From assembly GCF_035784015.1 (NCBI RefSeq), contig NZ_JALKOW010000004.1: a stretch of 64,000 nucleotides of DNA, one strand, 5' to 3'. The notes below the pieces were generated by a model that saw only the letters and a program-made list of their open reading frames with translations, searched no databases and was not told where the DNA came from. The stretch comes from Comamonas sp009360615 (lineage in GTDB: Bacteria; Pseudomonadota; Gammaproteobacteria; Burkholderiales; Burkholderiaceae_C). The translations under genes and the position numbers were made by a program. Shown piece by piece: positions 51,398 through 60,636 of the stretch; within the stretch, counting starts at the first letter, position 1, and each line of letters opens with the position of its first letter.

Positions 51398-52537
51398 TCA
51401 AGAACCCGCTGTCCTTGGCGCAGGGCCGGCGGGCCGGCCTGCACCCTCCACCACCTTGGGCACGCGGGGGGCCACGGCGCACATCAGCTCATAGCCCAGC
51501 GTACCGGCGGCCGCAGCCACTTCGTCGATGGGCAGCACGGCACCATTTGCGGCGCGGCCCCAGAGCGTGACCTCGCTGCCCAGGCTGGCCTTGGGCACTG
51601 GGCTCAGGTCCACGGCCAGCATGTCCATGCTGACGCGGCCGAGCGTGCGGGTGCGCACGCCATCCACGAGCACCGGCGTCCCGGTGGGGCAGACGCGCGG
51701 ATAGCCGTCTGCATAGCCGCAGGCCACCACGCCCATGCGCAGCGCGGTGTCGCACCGGAAGCGCGAACCATAGCCCACGGTATCGCCCGGCTGCAGTGCC
51801 TGAATGCCTATGATTTTGGACGACAGCGTCATGGTCGGCTCCAGCCCCCAGTGAGCCGCGTCGTGAGCGGGAAAGTCGGGCGAGCTGCCGTAGAGCACGA
51901 TGCCGGGGCGCACCCAGTCGCAACGCACATTGCCCTCATCGCCATGCAGCAGGGTGGCTGCGCTGTTGCTGATGCTGCGCTCGCCGGGCAGGTCCAGCGT
52001 GGCTTCGTGAAAGACTGTGAGCTGGTGGTCGATGCCGTGCGCCACGTCGGCATCGCTGAAGTGGGTCATGAACGAGATCTCGTCGACCTGGGGCAGAGCG
52101 TTCAGCCGGGCATAAGCCGCACGAAAACGCTCGGGCGTGAAGCCCAGCCGGTTCATGCCGCTGTTCATCTTGAGAAAGACGCGGTGGCCGACCTGGGTCT
52201 TGTGGGCGGCCAGCCAGTCGATCTGTTCGTCGCAGTGCACGGCATGCCAGATGCCGAGGCGCGAGCAGATTTCCAGGTCGCGCAGCTCGAACACGCCTTC
52301 AAGCAGCAGGATGGGGCCGCGCCAGCCCAGATCGCGAACGCGCTGGGCCTCATCCAGGTCGAGCATGGCAAAGCCGTCCGTCGCTCGCAGCCCCTCGAAC
52401 ACGTTTTCGATACCGTGTCCATAAGCGTTGGCTTTGATCACGGACCACAATTTGGCATCAGGGACGGCTTGCCGTACCCGCTCCAGATTGTGGCGAACGG
52501 CTTCAGGATGGATGGTGGCAGTAATGGGACGGGGCAT
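51398..52537 (-). CDS. alr: Alanine racemase
   Basis: A 379-residue PLP enzyme interconverting L- and D-alanine for peptidoglycan. The cofactor lysine is K35 in WSVIKANAYGHG; MNSGMNRLGF, GYGSRF and VSMDMLAVDL are also conserved. I use the ATG at 52537; a TTG 4 codons upstream is possible. It is divergent from lplT across 132 bases and may be the biosynthetic (Alr) or catabolic (DadX) form; no dadA is adjacent. Confidence 0.93.
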   Translation of the reverse strand: MPRPITATIHPEAVRHNLERVRQAVPDAKLWSVIKANAYGHGIENVFEGLRATDGFAMLDLDEAQRVRDLGWRGPILLLEGVFELRDLEICSRLGIWHAVHCDEQIDWLAAHKTQVGHRVFLKMNSGMNRLGFTPERFRAAYARLNALPQVDEISFMTHFSDADVAHGIDHQLTVFHEATLDLPGERSISNSAATLLHGDEGNVRCDWVRPGIVLYGSSPDFPAHDAAHWGLEPTMTLSSKIIGIQALQPGDTVGYGSRFRCDTALRMGVVACGYADGYPRVCPTGTPVLVDGVRTRTLGRVSMDMLAVDLSPVPKASLGSEVTLWGRAANGAVLPIDEVAAAAGTLGYELMCAVAPRVPKVVEGAGRPAGPAPRTAGS

Positions 52538-52669
52538 GGTTTTTCTCAATCAGACCAGTGGGATTCTGGCACCGTCAGCCGGAGCCTGCGTGATATAACC
52601 GCCAGTCACTTGCCACGGGGTCTCTTATTTCTTGGCATCGGTCCACCCGGTGCCGGTTACAGCTAATTC

Positions 52670-53971
52670 ATGAAGCGCGGTTTCTACACCATCATGTCAG
52701 CGCAGTTTTTCAGCTCGCTGGCAGACAACGCCTTGTTTGTGACCGCTGTAGAGCTGTTGCGTGCCAATGGCGCCCCCGAGTGGCAACGTGCCGCCCTGGT
52801 GCCCATGTTCGCCCTGTTCTACGTGGTTCTGGCGCCTTTTGTCGGAGCCTTTGCGGATGCCTTGCCCAAGGGGCGGGTCATGTTCATCAGCAACGCCATC
52901 AAGGTGGTGGGCTGCCTGATGATGCTTTTCGGCCATCACCCCCTGATTGCCTACGCCGTCATCGGCCTGGGCGCGGCAGCCTATTCGCCGGCCAAGTACG
53001 GCATCCTGACCGAGCTGCTGCCGGCGTCCCAGCTGGTCAAGGCCAACGGCTGGATCGAGGGCCTGACCATCACCTCCATCATCCTGGGGGTGCTGGTGGG
53101 TGGCCAGTTGGTGGGGCCGACCATCTCCCAGCACCTGCTGGGCTTCGACTTCCCGTACGTCAACACCGGGGTGGATACTCCGGCCGAGGCGGCGATTGCC
53201 GTGCTGATCCTGATCTACATCGTGGCGGCCTGGTTCAATCTGCATATTCCGCTGACGGGCGTGGCCATGCGGACGCTGCGTGAAGACCCGAGCAAGAGTC
53301 TGTGTGCCAATCTGCGGGGCCTGCTGCCCGATTTCTGGCGCTGCAGCAAACGCCTGTGGGCCGACAAGCTGGGGCAGATCTCGCTGTCCACCACCACGTT
53401 GTTCTGGGGGGCTTCGGGCAACCTGCGCTACATCGTGCTGGCCTGGGGGGCCGCGGCCCTGGGTTACAGCACCACCCAGGCATCGGCGCTGGTGGGTGTG
53501 GTGGCCATCGGCACGGCCGTCGGCGCGGTGCTGGCGTCCATGCGCATGCGCCTGGACAATGCCACCCGGGTGATTCCCCTGGGCGTGCTCATGGGCCTGC
53601 TCGTGGTCTGCATGATCTTCATCGACAGTCTCTGGGTGGCCGTGCCCTTTCTGATCCTTCTGGGCGGTCTCGGCGGCTTCCTGGTCGTGCCCATGAATGC
53701 GCTGCTGCAGCACCGTGGCCACAACCTCATGGGTGCGGGCCGCTCGATTGCGGTGCAGAACTTCAACGAGCAGCTGGCCATCCTCGCCATGGGCGGTTTC
53801 TACAGCCTGTCCACCAAAATGGGATTGACGGCTTTTGGCGCGATCACGGTATTCGGTCTGCTGGTCGCCGCGACCATGGTGCTGATCGGCCTCTGGCACT
53901 GGAATAATTGCAGGAGACACCCGCAAGAGGTCGAGAAACTGCTGGACATCGCCCGCCGCGACTGTCATTGA
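52670..53971 (+). CDS. lplT: Lysophospholipid transporter LplT
   Basis: A 433-residue MFS protein with about twelve helices. It begins YTIMSAQFFSSLADNALF, the LplT hallmark, and has PAKYGILTELLP and a NALLQHRGHNLMGAGRSIAVQN-like C-terminal block. LplT moves lysophospholipids across the inner membrane for re-acylation. In enterics it is paired with the acyltransferase Aas; none is next to it here. A strong terminator follows. Confidence 0.9.
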   Translation: MKRGFYTIMSAQFFSSLADNALFVTAVELLRANGAPEWQRAALVPMFALFYVVLAPFVGAFADALPKGRVMFISNAIKVVGCLMMLFGHHPLIAYAVIGLGAAAYSPAKYGILTELLPASQLVKANGWIEGLTITSIILGVLVGGQLVGPTISQHLLGFDFPYVNTGVDTPAEAAIAVLILIYIVAAWFNLHIPLTGVAMRTLREDPSKSLCANLRGLLPDFWRCSKRLWADKLGQISLSTTTLFWGASGNLRYIVLAWGAAALGYSTTQASALVGVVAIGTAVGAVLASMRMRLDNATRVIPLGVLMGLLVVCMIFIDSLWVAVPFLILLGGLGGFLVVPMNALLQHRGHNLMGAGRSIAVQNFNEQLAILAMGGFYSLSTKMGLTAFGAITVFGLLVAATMVLIGLWHWNNCRRHPQEVEKLLDIARRDCH

Positions 53972-54013
53972 AGCCCTGCGGCACATCGCGCCGCATTCAC
54001 TACACAATCGATA

Positions 54014-54053
54014 GCTTCTAGCGCTTGCAGATAAAGCGCTAGAAGCCTTTTTT
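54014..54053 (+). terminator. Strong rho-independent terminator after lplT
   Basis: A 13-bp perfect stem, GCTTCTAGCGCTT / AAGCGCTAGAAGC (54014-54026 and 54034-54046), 7-base loop, then C and six T. The T run ends exactly one base before the ATG of the next gene. Confidence 0.9.
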
Positions 54054-54938
54054 ATGCATAGTCCACTGCCTGTATTCACGCTGTTGCTCAATGCCCTGAT
54101 CTGGGGGGTGTCATGGTGGCCGTTTCGCCTCATGCATGAGGCAGGACTGCATCCGCTGTGGGCCACGGCATTGATGTATGCCCTGGTGCTGGCCGGTCTG
54201 CTGACGCTGCGTCCCGTCAGCCTCAGGCTGGCCTGGCAATACCCGGTGCTTCTGCTGCTGGCCGCCAGCTCGGGCCTGAACAACGTGGCCTTCAACTGGG
54301 CCGTGACGGTGGGCGACGTGGTCCGCGTCATCCTGCTGTTCTACCTCATGCCAGCCTGGGCCGTGCTGCTGGCCTGGAGGTTGCTGGGCGAAAAGCCCAC
54401 GCCTGTGGCGCTGCTGCGCCTGCTGCTGGCCTTTGGTGGCGTGGTGCTGGTGTTGATGCCTGCCGATGCGTCGCTCTCCGGGCTGTTTGCCGGTCTGACC
54501 CTGGCCGATGCGCTGGCCGTGTTTGGCGGCTTCATGTTTGCGCTGACCAATGTGCTGCTGCGCCGTTTTCAAGGCATTCCGGCCCAGGCCCGCATGCTGG
54601 CCATGTTTGCCGGCTGCATGGGCATGGGCCTGTTGAGCGCCCTGGCCGCCAGCAGCCTGGGCGTGGTGCCGGGCTTTCCGGCCTTCGACGGCAGCTGGGC
54701 CCTGGTGGCTGTGGGCCTGGCCGTGCTGCTGATGCTGGGCAACTGGGCCCTGCAATTCGGTGCCGCCCATCTGCCTTCGGGCGTGACCTCGGTGGTCATG
54801 CTCAGCGAAGTGGTGTTTGCCAGCGTCTCCTCGGTGCTGATCGCCCATGAGGCGCTTTCGGCACGCACGCTGGCCGGTGGCGCCCTCATCATGGGCGCGG
54901 CCTTGCTGGCGACCTTGGGCAAAATCCCGAGAAAGTAG
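54054..54938 (+). CDS. EamA/DMT-family transporter
   Basis: A 294-residue ten-helix drug/metabolite transporter with two EamA repeats (first helix PVFTLLLNALIWGVSWWPF; ends GGALIMGAALLATLG). The substrate is unknown; members export amino acids or metabolites. The start codon at 54054 directly follows the lplT terminator, so the only possible ribosome site (AGAAG) is inside the terminator stem. No later in-frame start keeps the first helix. Confidence 0.82.
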   Translation: MHSPLPVFTLLLNALIWGVSWWPFRLMHEAGLHPLWATALMYALVLAGLLTLRPVSLRLAWQYPVLLLLAASSGLNNVAFNWAVTVGDVVRVILLFYLMPAWAVLLAWRLLGEKPTPVALLRLLLAFGGVVLVLMPADASLSGLFAGLTLADALAVFGGFMFALTNVLLRRFQGIPAQARMLAMFAGCMGMGLLSALAASSLGVVPGFPAFDGSWALVAVGLAVLLMLGNWALQFGAAHLPSGVTSVVMLSEVVFASVSSVLIAHEALSARTLAGGALIMGAALLATLGKIPRK

Positions 54939-54967
54939 CCCGCAGCGACACCAGGGCATCCTGCGGG
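54939..54967. terminator. Inverted repeat between EamA and AmiS genes
   Basis: CCCGCAG-N15-CTGCGGG starts on the base after the EamA stop, in the 58-base gap between converging genes. No T run; a weak bidirectional terminator at best. Confidence 0.35.
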
Positions 54968-54996
54968 AGCCGCGCCGCAGCGGAGCGCTGGCCGGG

Positions 54997-55512
54997 TTAC
55001 AGGAGCTTGCCGGCCAGGATCAGGTATCCGGGCACCCAGCCCGTGAGCACGCCTTGGACGATGCACAGCCAGCCCGTGGGGCGCTCAATGCCCTTCCTCA
55101 GGGCCAGCAGTGCGAAGAACAAGGCCCAGAGCACGGCCCAGGCAGCCCAGTTGACGCCCATCCACCAGTCCAGCCCCGAGCGGGCGTTGGTCAGCGTATC
55201 CAGGGCCACGGGAACGGCGGTGACCGCCACGAACAGGCTGAACCAGCCCAGGCCCCGGCCGTCGGCACCGCTGAAGCGATTGAAGGCCACCCAGAGATAG
55301 GTGAAGGCGAACAGCAGGGTCAGCGCACCGCTCTTGACCGATGCCGCGTCGGCCGCCGGGCCGAAGATGCTGGCCAGCCCGATGCATAGCGACACCACCC
55401 CGGTGAAGATGTTGATGACCCAGATTTCCTTGTCGGCAATCTTGCCCAGCATCCACAGGCCGTTGAGAAACAGCACAGCACCCACATAGAACAGCGACAA
55501 ACCCAACCACAT
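54997..55512 (-). CDS. AmiS/UreI-family amide or urea channel
   Basis: A 171-residue, about six-helix membrane protein. WLGLSLFYVGAVLFLNGLWMLG and the later FNRFSGADGRGLGWFSLF and WCIVQG-type C-terminal helix are typical of the AmiS/UreI family, proton-gated urea or short-amide channels. AAGGAG precedes the ATG. No amidase (amiE) or urease gene is beside it in this window, so it probably serves an enzyme encoded elsewhere. Confidence 0.85.
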   Translation of the reverse strand: MWLGLSLFYVGAVLFLNGLWMLGKIADKEIWVINIFTGVVSLCIGLASIFGPAADAASVKSGALTLLFAFTYLWVAFNRFSGADGRGLGWFSLFVAVTAVPVALDTLTNARSGLDWWMGVNWAAWAVLWALFFALLALRKGIERPTGWLCIVQGVLTGWVPGYLILAGKLL

Positions 55513-55626
55513 ACACGCTCCTTGGCTGCAGGCCGGTGCAGCGCGGCGAGGATTGTGGGGCCGTGCGGGCTGGGGCGACCCCGGGGTGAACGCAAAAGAG
55601 TCTTGCGCCGTGGGTCGGGAATGGGC

Positions 55627-56802
55627 TCAGAAGCCCTCATCGCGACCGCCGCGCAGGCGGCGGTACAGCGTGCCGCGCGAGATGCCCAGGGCGCGCGCGG
55701 ACTGGGAGACATTGCCGCCATGCTGCTCCAGCGTCTCCCGGATCAGTTGTGCGCTGTGCTCGCGCAGCGTCGCCAGGGGCTGCGCCTCGGCGATGGCCGG
55801 TGCTTCGATGACACCGGGGCGGGTTTCGTCCTCGGTGGCGCTGGTGTCCAGGTGCGAGCCCAAGCCGCGCGAGGCTTGCAGATGCACCTGCATCCAGACG
55901 CCCAGGCCGCCGGCAAGGCGCAGTGGCGCAGGAGCGGGCTGGGCGCTCAGGGGCAGCAGGCGGGACAGATCAAGGCCCAGCAGATCCAGGGTGCTGCACG
56001 CGTCTGGCCGGGGCCGGCCGACGAGCTGGGTGGCGATTCCGTTCATCCAGGCGATGCGGCCATCGGCAGCCACGCCCATCAGCGCCTGAAGCGGCGTGTG
56101 CAGCAGGGCCGGCGTCACCTGAAAGCGCAGCACCAGATGCTCGTGCGACTGCGTCTGCAGCAAGGTGTTTTCGATGGTCGTGGCGTACATGCCCACCACG
56201 GGACTGGCGTCGAATCTGAAATGCTGTTCCTCCACCATCAGATTGAGCACTCCGGCCAGGCGGCCATGCACGTCGCGGATGGGAGCTGCTGCACAGCGGA
56301 AGGCCTGCAGCTCGTCGAAATAGTGCTCGCCATTGGTGACGGTGCAGGCCTGGCCCGTGGCGGCGACGATGCCCGGGGCGGTCGTGCCCATGGCCTGCTC
56401 GGACATGTTCAGGCCGACCCGCTCGTCACGGGGCCGCATGGATGCCGGGGAGACATGGAGCACGATGCCCTTGTCGTCCGTCAGCATCACGCGTGTGCCG
56501 GTGCCCGCCAGAGCCTGCTCCAGGGTCGGCAGCTCGTGCTGCAGCGCGAGCAGCAGGCCGCGGCAGCGCTCCAGCGTGGCATGCAGCCGGCTGGGACTGA
56601 CGGGGGCCAGGGCCAGCCGCCGTCCGGGGCAGTGCTGGCGATGGCTGCGCAGCCAGGACTGGATGACGGCCTCGCTGACCAGGCCCGAGGGGCGTATGCC
56701 CGCCTCGAAGAACTGGCGGCGGGCCTGAACGGCCCGCTCCGCCGAGGTGCTCGAAAAGCACTGCTGTAGCGCGTCCATCGCGCGTGGCTCGTCAACGCTC
56801 AT
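55627..56802 (-). CDS. AcoR-like GAF/Fis regulator without an AAA+ domain
   Basis: A 391-residue regulator. The N-terminal part resembles AcoR (SWLRSHRQH), a GAF-like sensor follows at about 80-200, a PAS-like segment at about 235-270 (LMGVAADGRIAWMNGIA), then a Fis-type helix-turn-helix at the end (GGNVSQSARALGISRGTLYRRL). The central sigma-54-activating AAA+ domain of AcoR is missing, so it cannot act with RpoN in the usual manner. I start at the ATG at 56802; the open frame continues upstream into the divergent promoter. It is divergent from the ethanol dehydrogenase gene, its likely target. Confidence 0.8.
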   Translation of the reverse strand: MSVDEPRAMDALQQCFSSTSAERAVQARRQFFEAGIRPSGLVSEAVIQSWLRSHRQHCPGRRLALAPVSPSRLHATLERCRGLLLALQHELPTLEQALAGTGTRVMLTDDKGIVLHVSPASMRPRDERVGLNMSEQAMGTTAPGIVAATGQACTVTNGEHYFDELQAFRCAAAPIRDVHGRLAGVLNLMVEEQHFRFDASPVVGMYATTIENTLLQTQSHEHLVLRFQVTPALLHTPLQALMGVAADGRIAWMNGIATQLVGRPRPDACSTLDLLGLDLSRLLPLSAQPAPAPLRLAGGLGVWMQVHLQASRGLGSHLDTSATEDETRPGVIEAPAIAEAQPLATLREHSAQLIRETLEQHGGNVSQSARALGISRGTLYRRLRGGRDEGF

Positions 56803-56836
56803 GTCATGTCCAGGCTGTTTGCAGCAGCGGTCAATG

Positions 56837-56853
56837 TGTTCCGCAATGGAACA
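56837..56853. promoter_or_regulatory. TGTTCC-N5-GGAACA palindrome, candidate regulator site
   Basis: An exact inverted repeat in the 137-base gap between the GAF/Fis regulator and the ethanol dehydrogenase gene. Symmetric TGTNNC-type sites are usual for Fis-domain regulators of this class. It is 34 bases from the regulator start and 86 bases from the dehydrogenase start. Confidence 0.55.
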
Positions 56854-56939
56854 GTTTCGGCCTGGGGAAATCCCGATCATGAAGAAAAGCAGGCGATACA
56901 CCATGCTGTGCAGCACAGAAATCACAACAGGAGACATCG

Positions 56940-59066
56940 ATGGAATGGCGGATCGACCACTCTCTCGGACGGCCCGGCTACAGGGCCTGGTGGCTGGCTG
57001 CATGCCTGGTCAGTGCAGCGGCTTTCGCCCAGGCCGACCCCGCAGCGCAGGCGGCTGCCGCCGTGCAGCGCGTCGATGGTGCCTTCATCCGCAGCAATGC
57101 CGCCAGAACGCCCGACTGGCCCACCATCGGCGTGGACTATGCCGAGACCCGCTACAGCCGCCTCGATCAGATCAATGCCGCCAACGTCAAGGACCTGGGT
57201 CTGGCCTGGTCGTACAACCTTGAATCCACGCGCGGCGTGGAGGCCACGCCCGTCGTCGTGGATGGCATCATGTACGTGACCGCTTCGTGGAGCGTGGTGC
57301 ATGCCATCGACACCCGTACCGGCCAGAGGCTCTGGACCTATGACCCGCAGATCGATCGCAGCACCGGCTTCAAGGGATGTTGCGACGTCGTCAACCGCGG
57401 TGTGGCCCTGTGGAAGGGCAAGGTCTATGTGGGCGCCTGGGATGGCCGCCTGATCGCGCTGGATGCCGCCACCGGCAAGGAGGTCTGGCACCGGAATACC
57501 TTCGAGGGACAGAAGGGCTCGCTGACCATCACCGGCGCGCCGCGCGTCTTCAAGGGCAAGGTCATCATCGGCAACGGTGGCGCCGAATATGGCGTGCGCG
57601 GCTACATCACGGCCTACGACGCCGAGACCGGTGCGCAGCAATGGCGCTGGTTCAGCGTGCCCGGCGATCCGTCCAAACCCTTCGAGGACGAGTCCATGAA
57701 GCGCGCCGCCAAGACCTGGGACCCCGGCGGCAAGTGGTGGGAGGCCGGCGGCGGCGGCACCATGTGGGACAGCATGACCTTCGATGCCGAGCTCAACACC
57801 ATGTATGTGGGCACGGGCAATGGCTCGCCCTGGTCGCACAAGGTGCGCAGCCCCAAGGGCGGCGACAACCTGTACCTGGCTTCCATCGTGGCCCTGGATC
57901 CCGACACCGGCAAATACAAGTGGCACTATCAGGAAACACCGGGCGACAACTGGGACTACACCTCCACCCAGCCGATGATCCTCGCCGACCTCCGGATTGA
58001 CGGCAAGCCGCGCAAGGTCATCCTGCATGCGCCCAAGAACGGCTTCTTCTTCGTGCTCGACCGCACCAACGGCAAGTTCATCTCGGCCAAGAACTTCGTG
58101 CCCGTGAACTGGGCCAGCGGCTACGACAAGCACGGCAAGCCCATCGGCATTGCCGCAGCGCGCGACGGCAGCAAGCCCCAGGACGCGGTGCCGGGCCCAT
58201 ATGGCGCGCACAACTGGCACCCCATGTCCTTCAACCCCCAGACGGGCCTGGTGTACCTGCCGGCGCAGAACGTGCCCGTGAACCTGATGGACGACAAGAA
58301 GTGGGAGTTCAACCAGGCCGGGCCGGGCAAGCCCCAGTCGGGCACGGGCTGGAACACGGCCAAGTTCTTCAATGCCGAGCCGCCCAGGAGCAAGCCCTTC
58401 GGCCGTCTGCTGGCCTGGGACCCGGTTGCGCAAAAGCCCGCATGGAGCGTGGAACATGTCTCGCCCTGGAACGGCGGCACGCTGACCACGGCGGGCAACG
58501 TGGTGTTCCAGGGCACGGCCGATGGCCGCTTCGTGGCGTATCACGCGGCCAGCGGCGAGAAACTGTGGGAAGCCCCCACGGGCACCGGTGTGGTGGCCGC
58601 GCCCAGCACCTATATGGTGGACGGCCAGCAGTATGTTTCGGTGGCCGTAGGCTGGGGCGGTGTCTACGGTCTGGCATCGCGCGCCACCGAGCGCCAGGGG
58701 CCGGGCACGGTCTATACCTTCGCCTTGGGGGGCAAGGCCAGGATGCCGGACTTCGTGGCCCAGCGCACGGGCCAGTTGCTGCAGGGCGTGACCTACGACT
58801 CCGCCAAGGTCGAGGCCGGCACCATGCTGTATGTGGCCAACTGCGTCTTCTGCCACGGCGTGCCGGGCGTGGACCGCGGCGGCAACATTCCCAACCTGGG
58901 CTATATGGAGGCGAGCTATATCGAGAACCTGGCCAGCTTCGTCTTCAAGGGCCCGGCGATGGCGCGTGGCATGCCGGACTTCACGGGCAAGCTATCGGGC
59001 GATGACGTGGAGGCCATCAAGGCCTTCATCCAGGGGACGGCAGACGCCATCCGGCCCAAGCCCTGA
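56940..59066 (+). CDS. qheDH: PQQ- and heme-dependent quinohemoprotein ethanol dehydrogenase
   Basis: A 708-residue periplasmic type II quinohemoprotein that oxidises ethanol and other primary alcohols, passing electrons from PQQ through a heme c. A signal peptide of about 31 residues (ends AAAFAQ/A). The eight-bladed propeller shows repeated W motifs and vicinal cysteines C147-C148 that stack on PQQ; these become 116-117 in the mature form, as in the C. testosteroni enzyme. The heme site CVFCH is at 635-639. AGGAG precedes the ATG at 56940. An aldehyde dehydrogenase gene follows 74 bases later. Confidence 0.95.
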   Translation: MEWRIDHSLGRPGYRAWWLAACLVSAAAFAQADPAAQAAAAVQRVDGAFIRSNAARTPDWPTIGVDYAETRYSRLDQINAANVKDLGLAWSYNLESTRGVEATPVVVDGIMYVTASWSVVHAIDTRTGQRLWTYDPQIDRSTGFKGCCDVVNRGVALWKGKVYVGAWDGRLIALDAATGKEVWHRNTFEGQKGSLTITGAPRVFKGKVIIGNGGAEYGVRGYITAYDAETGAQQWRWFSVPGDPSKPFEDESMKRAAKTWDPGGKWWEAGGGGTMWDSMTFDAELNTMYVGTGNGSPWSHKVRSPKGGDNLYLASIVALDPDTGKYKWHYQETPGDNWDYTSTQPMILADLRIDGKPRKVILHAPKNGFFFVLDRTNGKFISAKNFVPVNWASGYDKHGKPIGIAAARDGSKPQDAVPGPYGAHNWHPMSFNPQTGLVYLPAQNVPVNLMDDKKWEFNQAGPGKPQSGTGWNTAKFFNAEPPRSKPFGRLLAWDPVAQKPAWSVEHVSPWNGGTLTTAGNVVFQGTADGRFVAYHAASGEKLWEAPTGTGVVAAPSTYMVDGQQYVSVAVGWGGVYGLASRATERQGPGTVYTFALGGKARMPDFVAQRTGQLLQGVTYDSAKVEAGTMLYVANCVFCHGVPGVDRGGNIPNLGYMEASYIENLASFVFKGPAMARGMPDFTGKLSGDDVEAIKAFIQGTADAIRPKP

Positions 59067-59140
59067 CGCCAGCGGACCGACGCATCGGTGGCCCCGGGTC
59101 GCGCACATCTCGTTTGATTCGATACCAAGGAAAGAGCTTC

Positions 59141-60571
59141 ATGCAAGACCATCTGCAGTTCTACATCGACGGCCAATGGGTGAGTCCGGTCAGGCCGCGC
59201 AGCCTGGAGGTCATCAATCCCTCCAACGAGCAAGTCATCGCGCGCATCGGCATCGGCTCGGCTGCCGACGTGGACAAGGCCGTGGCGGCTGCGCGCCGCG
59301 CTTTCGGGCGCTATTCGCGCACCAGCCGCGAAGAGCGCCTGGCCCTGCTGGGCAAGGTGCTGGAGGTCTACCAGCGCCGTTACGACGACTTTGTGCAGAC
59401 CATCTCGCGGGAGATGGGGGCACCGCTGTGGCTGTCCAAGGCGGCGCAGGCCGCCATGGGGGTGGCCCATCTGGGCTCCACCATCGAGGTCCTCAAGAAC
59501 TTCGCCTTCGAACAGGTGCAGGGCAGCACGGCTGTCGTGCATGAACCCGTGGGTGTGGTCGGCATGATCACGCCCTGGAACTGGCCCATCAACCAGATCA
59601 TGTGCAAGGTCGCCCCGGCCCTGGCTGCCGGATGCACCATGGTGCTCAAGCCTTCGGAGGTCGCCCCGCTCAATGCCCTGCTCGTGGCCGAGGTGCTGCA
59701 CGAGGCGGGCGTGCCGCCCGGCGTCTTCAACCTCGTCAACGGCGACGGCCCTGGCGTGGGCGAGGCCATGTCCTCCCACCCCGACATCGACATGATGACC
59801 TTCACCGGCTCCACGCGCGCGGGCATTGCCGTGGCCAAGGCCGCGGCCGACAGTGTCAAGCGTGTGGCCCAGGAGCTGGGCGGCAAGTCCGCCAACATCG
59901 TGCTGGATGACGCCAACCTGCAAAAGGCCGTGACCCAGGGTGTGCAGGCGGTGCTGATGAACTCGGGCCAGAGTTGCAATGCCCCCACGCGCATGTTCGT
60001 GCCGCGCGCCCTGCATGCGCAGGCCGTGGAGATCGCCCGCAGCGTCGCCGCAGCAGCGACCGTGGCCGATGCGCTTGCAGAGGGGATGCACATGGGCCCC
60101 GTGGTCAGCGAGGCGCAATGGGGAAAGATCCAGGCACTGATCCGCAAGGGCATTGAAGAGGGCGCGACCCTGGTAGCGGGCGGCCCGGGCCGTCCCGAGG
60201 GGCTGGCCCGGGGCTACTTTGTCAAACCCACAGTGTTTGCCGATGTGGGCAATGACATGACCATCGCGCGCGAAGAGATCTTCGGTCCCGTGCTGGCGAT
60301 GATTCCCTACGACGACGAGGAAGACGCCATCCGTATGGCCAATGACACGGTGTACGGTCTCTCGGGCTATGTGCAGTCGGGCAGCCTGGAGCGTGCGCGC
60401 CGCGTGGCCGCGCGCCTGCGCACGGGGATGGTGCACCTCAACGGCGCAGGGCCGGACTTCCATGCGCCGTTCGGCGGCTACAAGCAGTCAGGCAACGGCC
60501 GCGAATGGGGCGAGCACGGTTTCCGCGATTTCCTGGAAACCAAGGCCATCATGGGCTACGGCGCGGCCTGA
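59141..60571 (+). CDS. NAD(P)-dependent aldehyde dehydrogenase
   Basis: A 476-residue aldehyde dehydrogenase. Catalytic C279 (NSGQSCNAPTR), general base E245 (QELGGKS), N147 (TPWNWP) and the FTGSTRAG nucleotide site are intact. AAGGAAAGAG precedes the ATG at 59141. It is cotranscribed with the ethanol dehydrogenase and probably oxidises the aldehyde product to an acid in the cytoplasm. The closest group appears to be 3-succinoylsemialdehyde- or acetaldehyde-type ALDHs; exact substrate is not clear. Confidence 0.92.
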   Translation: MQDHLQFYIDGQWVSPVRPRSLEVINPSNEQVIARIGIGSAADVDKAVAAARRAFGRYSRTSREERLALLGKVLEVYQRRYDDFVQTISREMGAPLWLSKAAQAAMGVAHLGSTIEVLKNFAFEQVQGSTAVVHEPVGVVGMITPWNWPINQIMCKVAPALAAGCTMVLKPSEVAPLNALLVAEVLHEAGVPPGVFNLVNGDGPGVGEAMSSHPDIDMMTFTGSTRAGIAVAKAAADSVKRVAQELGGKSANIVLDDANLQKAVTQGVQAVLMNSGQSCNAPTRMFVPRALHAQAVEIARSVAAAATVADALAEGMHMGPVVSEAQWGKIQALIRKGIEEGATLVAGGPGRPEGLARGYFVKPTVFADVGNDMTIAREEIFGPVLAMIPYDDEEDAIRMANDTVYGLSGYVQSGSLERARRVAARLRTGMVHLNGAGPDFHAPFGGYKQSGNGREWGEHGFRDFLETKAIMGYGAA

Positions 60572-60577
60572 TTATTC

Positions 60578-60636
60578 AAAATCAATAGCTGAAGGTGCTT
60601 TGCTGATAGGCGCCGGCGGCTATTCCTATTGATTTT
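60578..60636. terminator. AATCAATAG inverted repeat, bidirectional terminator
   Basis: AAAATCAATAG (60578-60588) pairs exactly with CTATTGATTTT (60626-60636). T and A tracts lie at both outer ends, suited to ending both the aldehyde dehydrogenase and proQ transcripts. The right arm encodes the last residues and stop of proQ. It is a copy of the ATAGCT-type intergenic repeat. Confidence 0.6.

Noticed and set aside
56848..56861. Possible sigma-54 promoter before qheDH (GG-N10-GC spacing)
   Set aside because: Only the GG and GC match; the -12 element is poor and the adjacent regulator lacks the AAA+ domain needed for RpoN.
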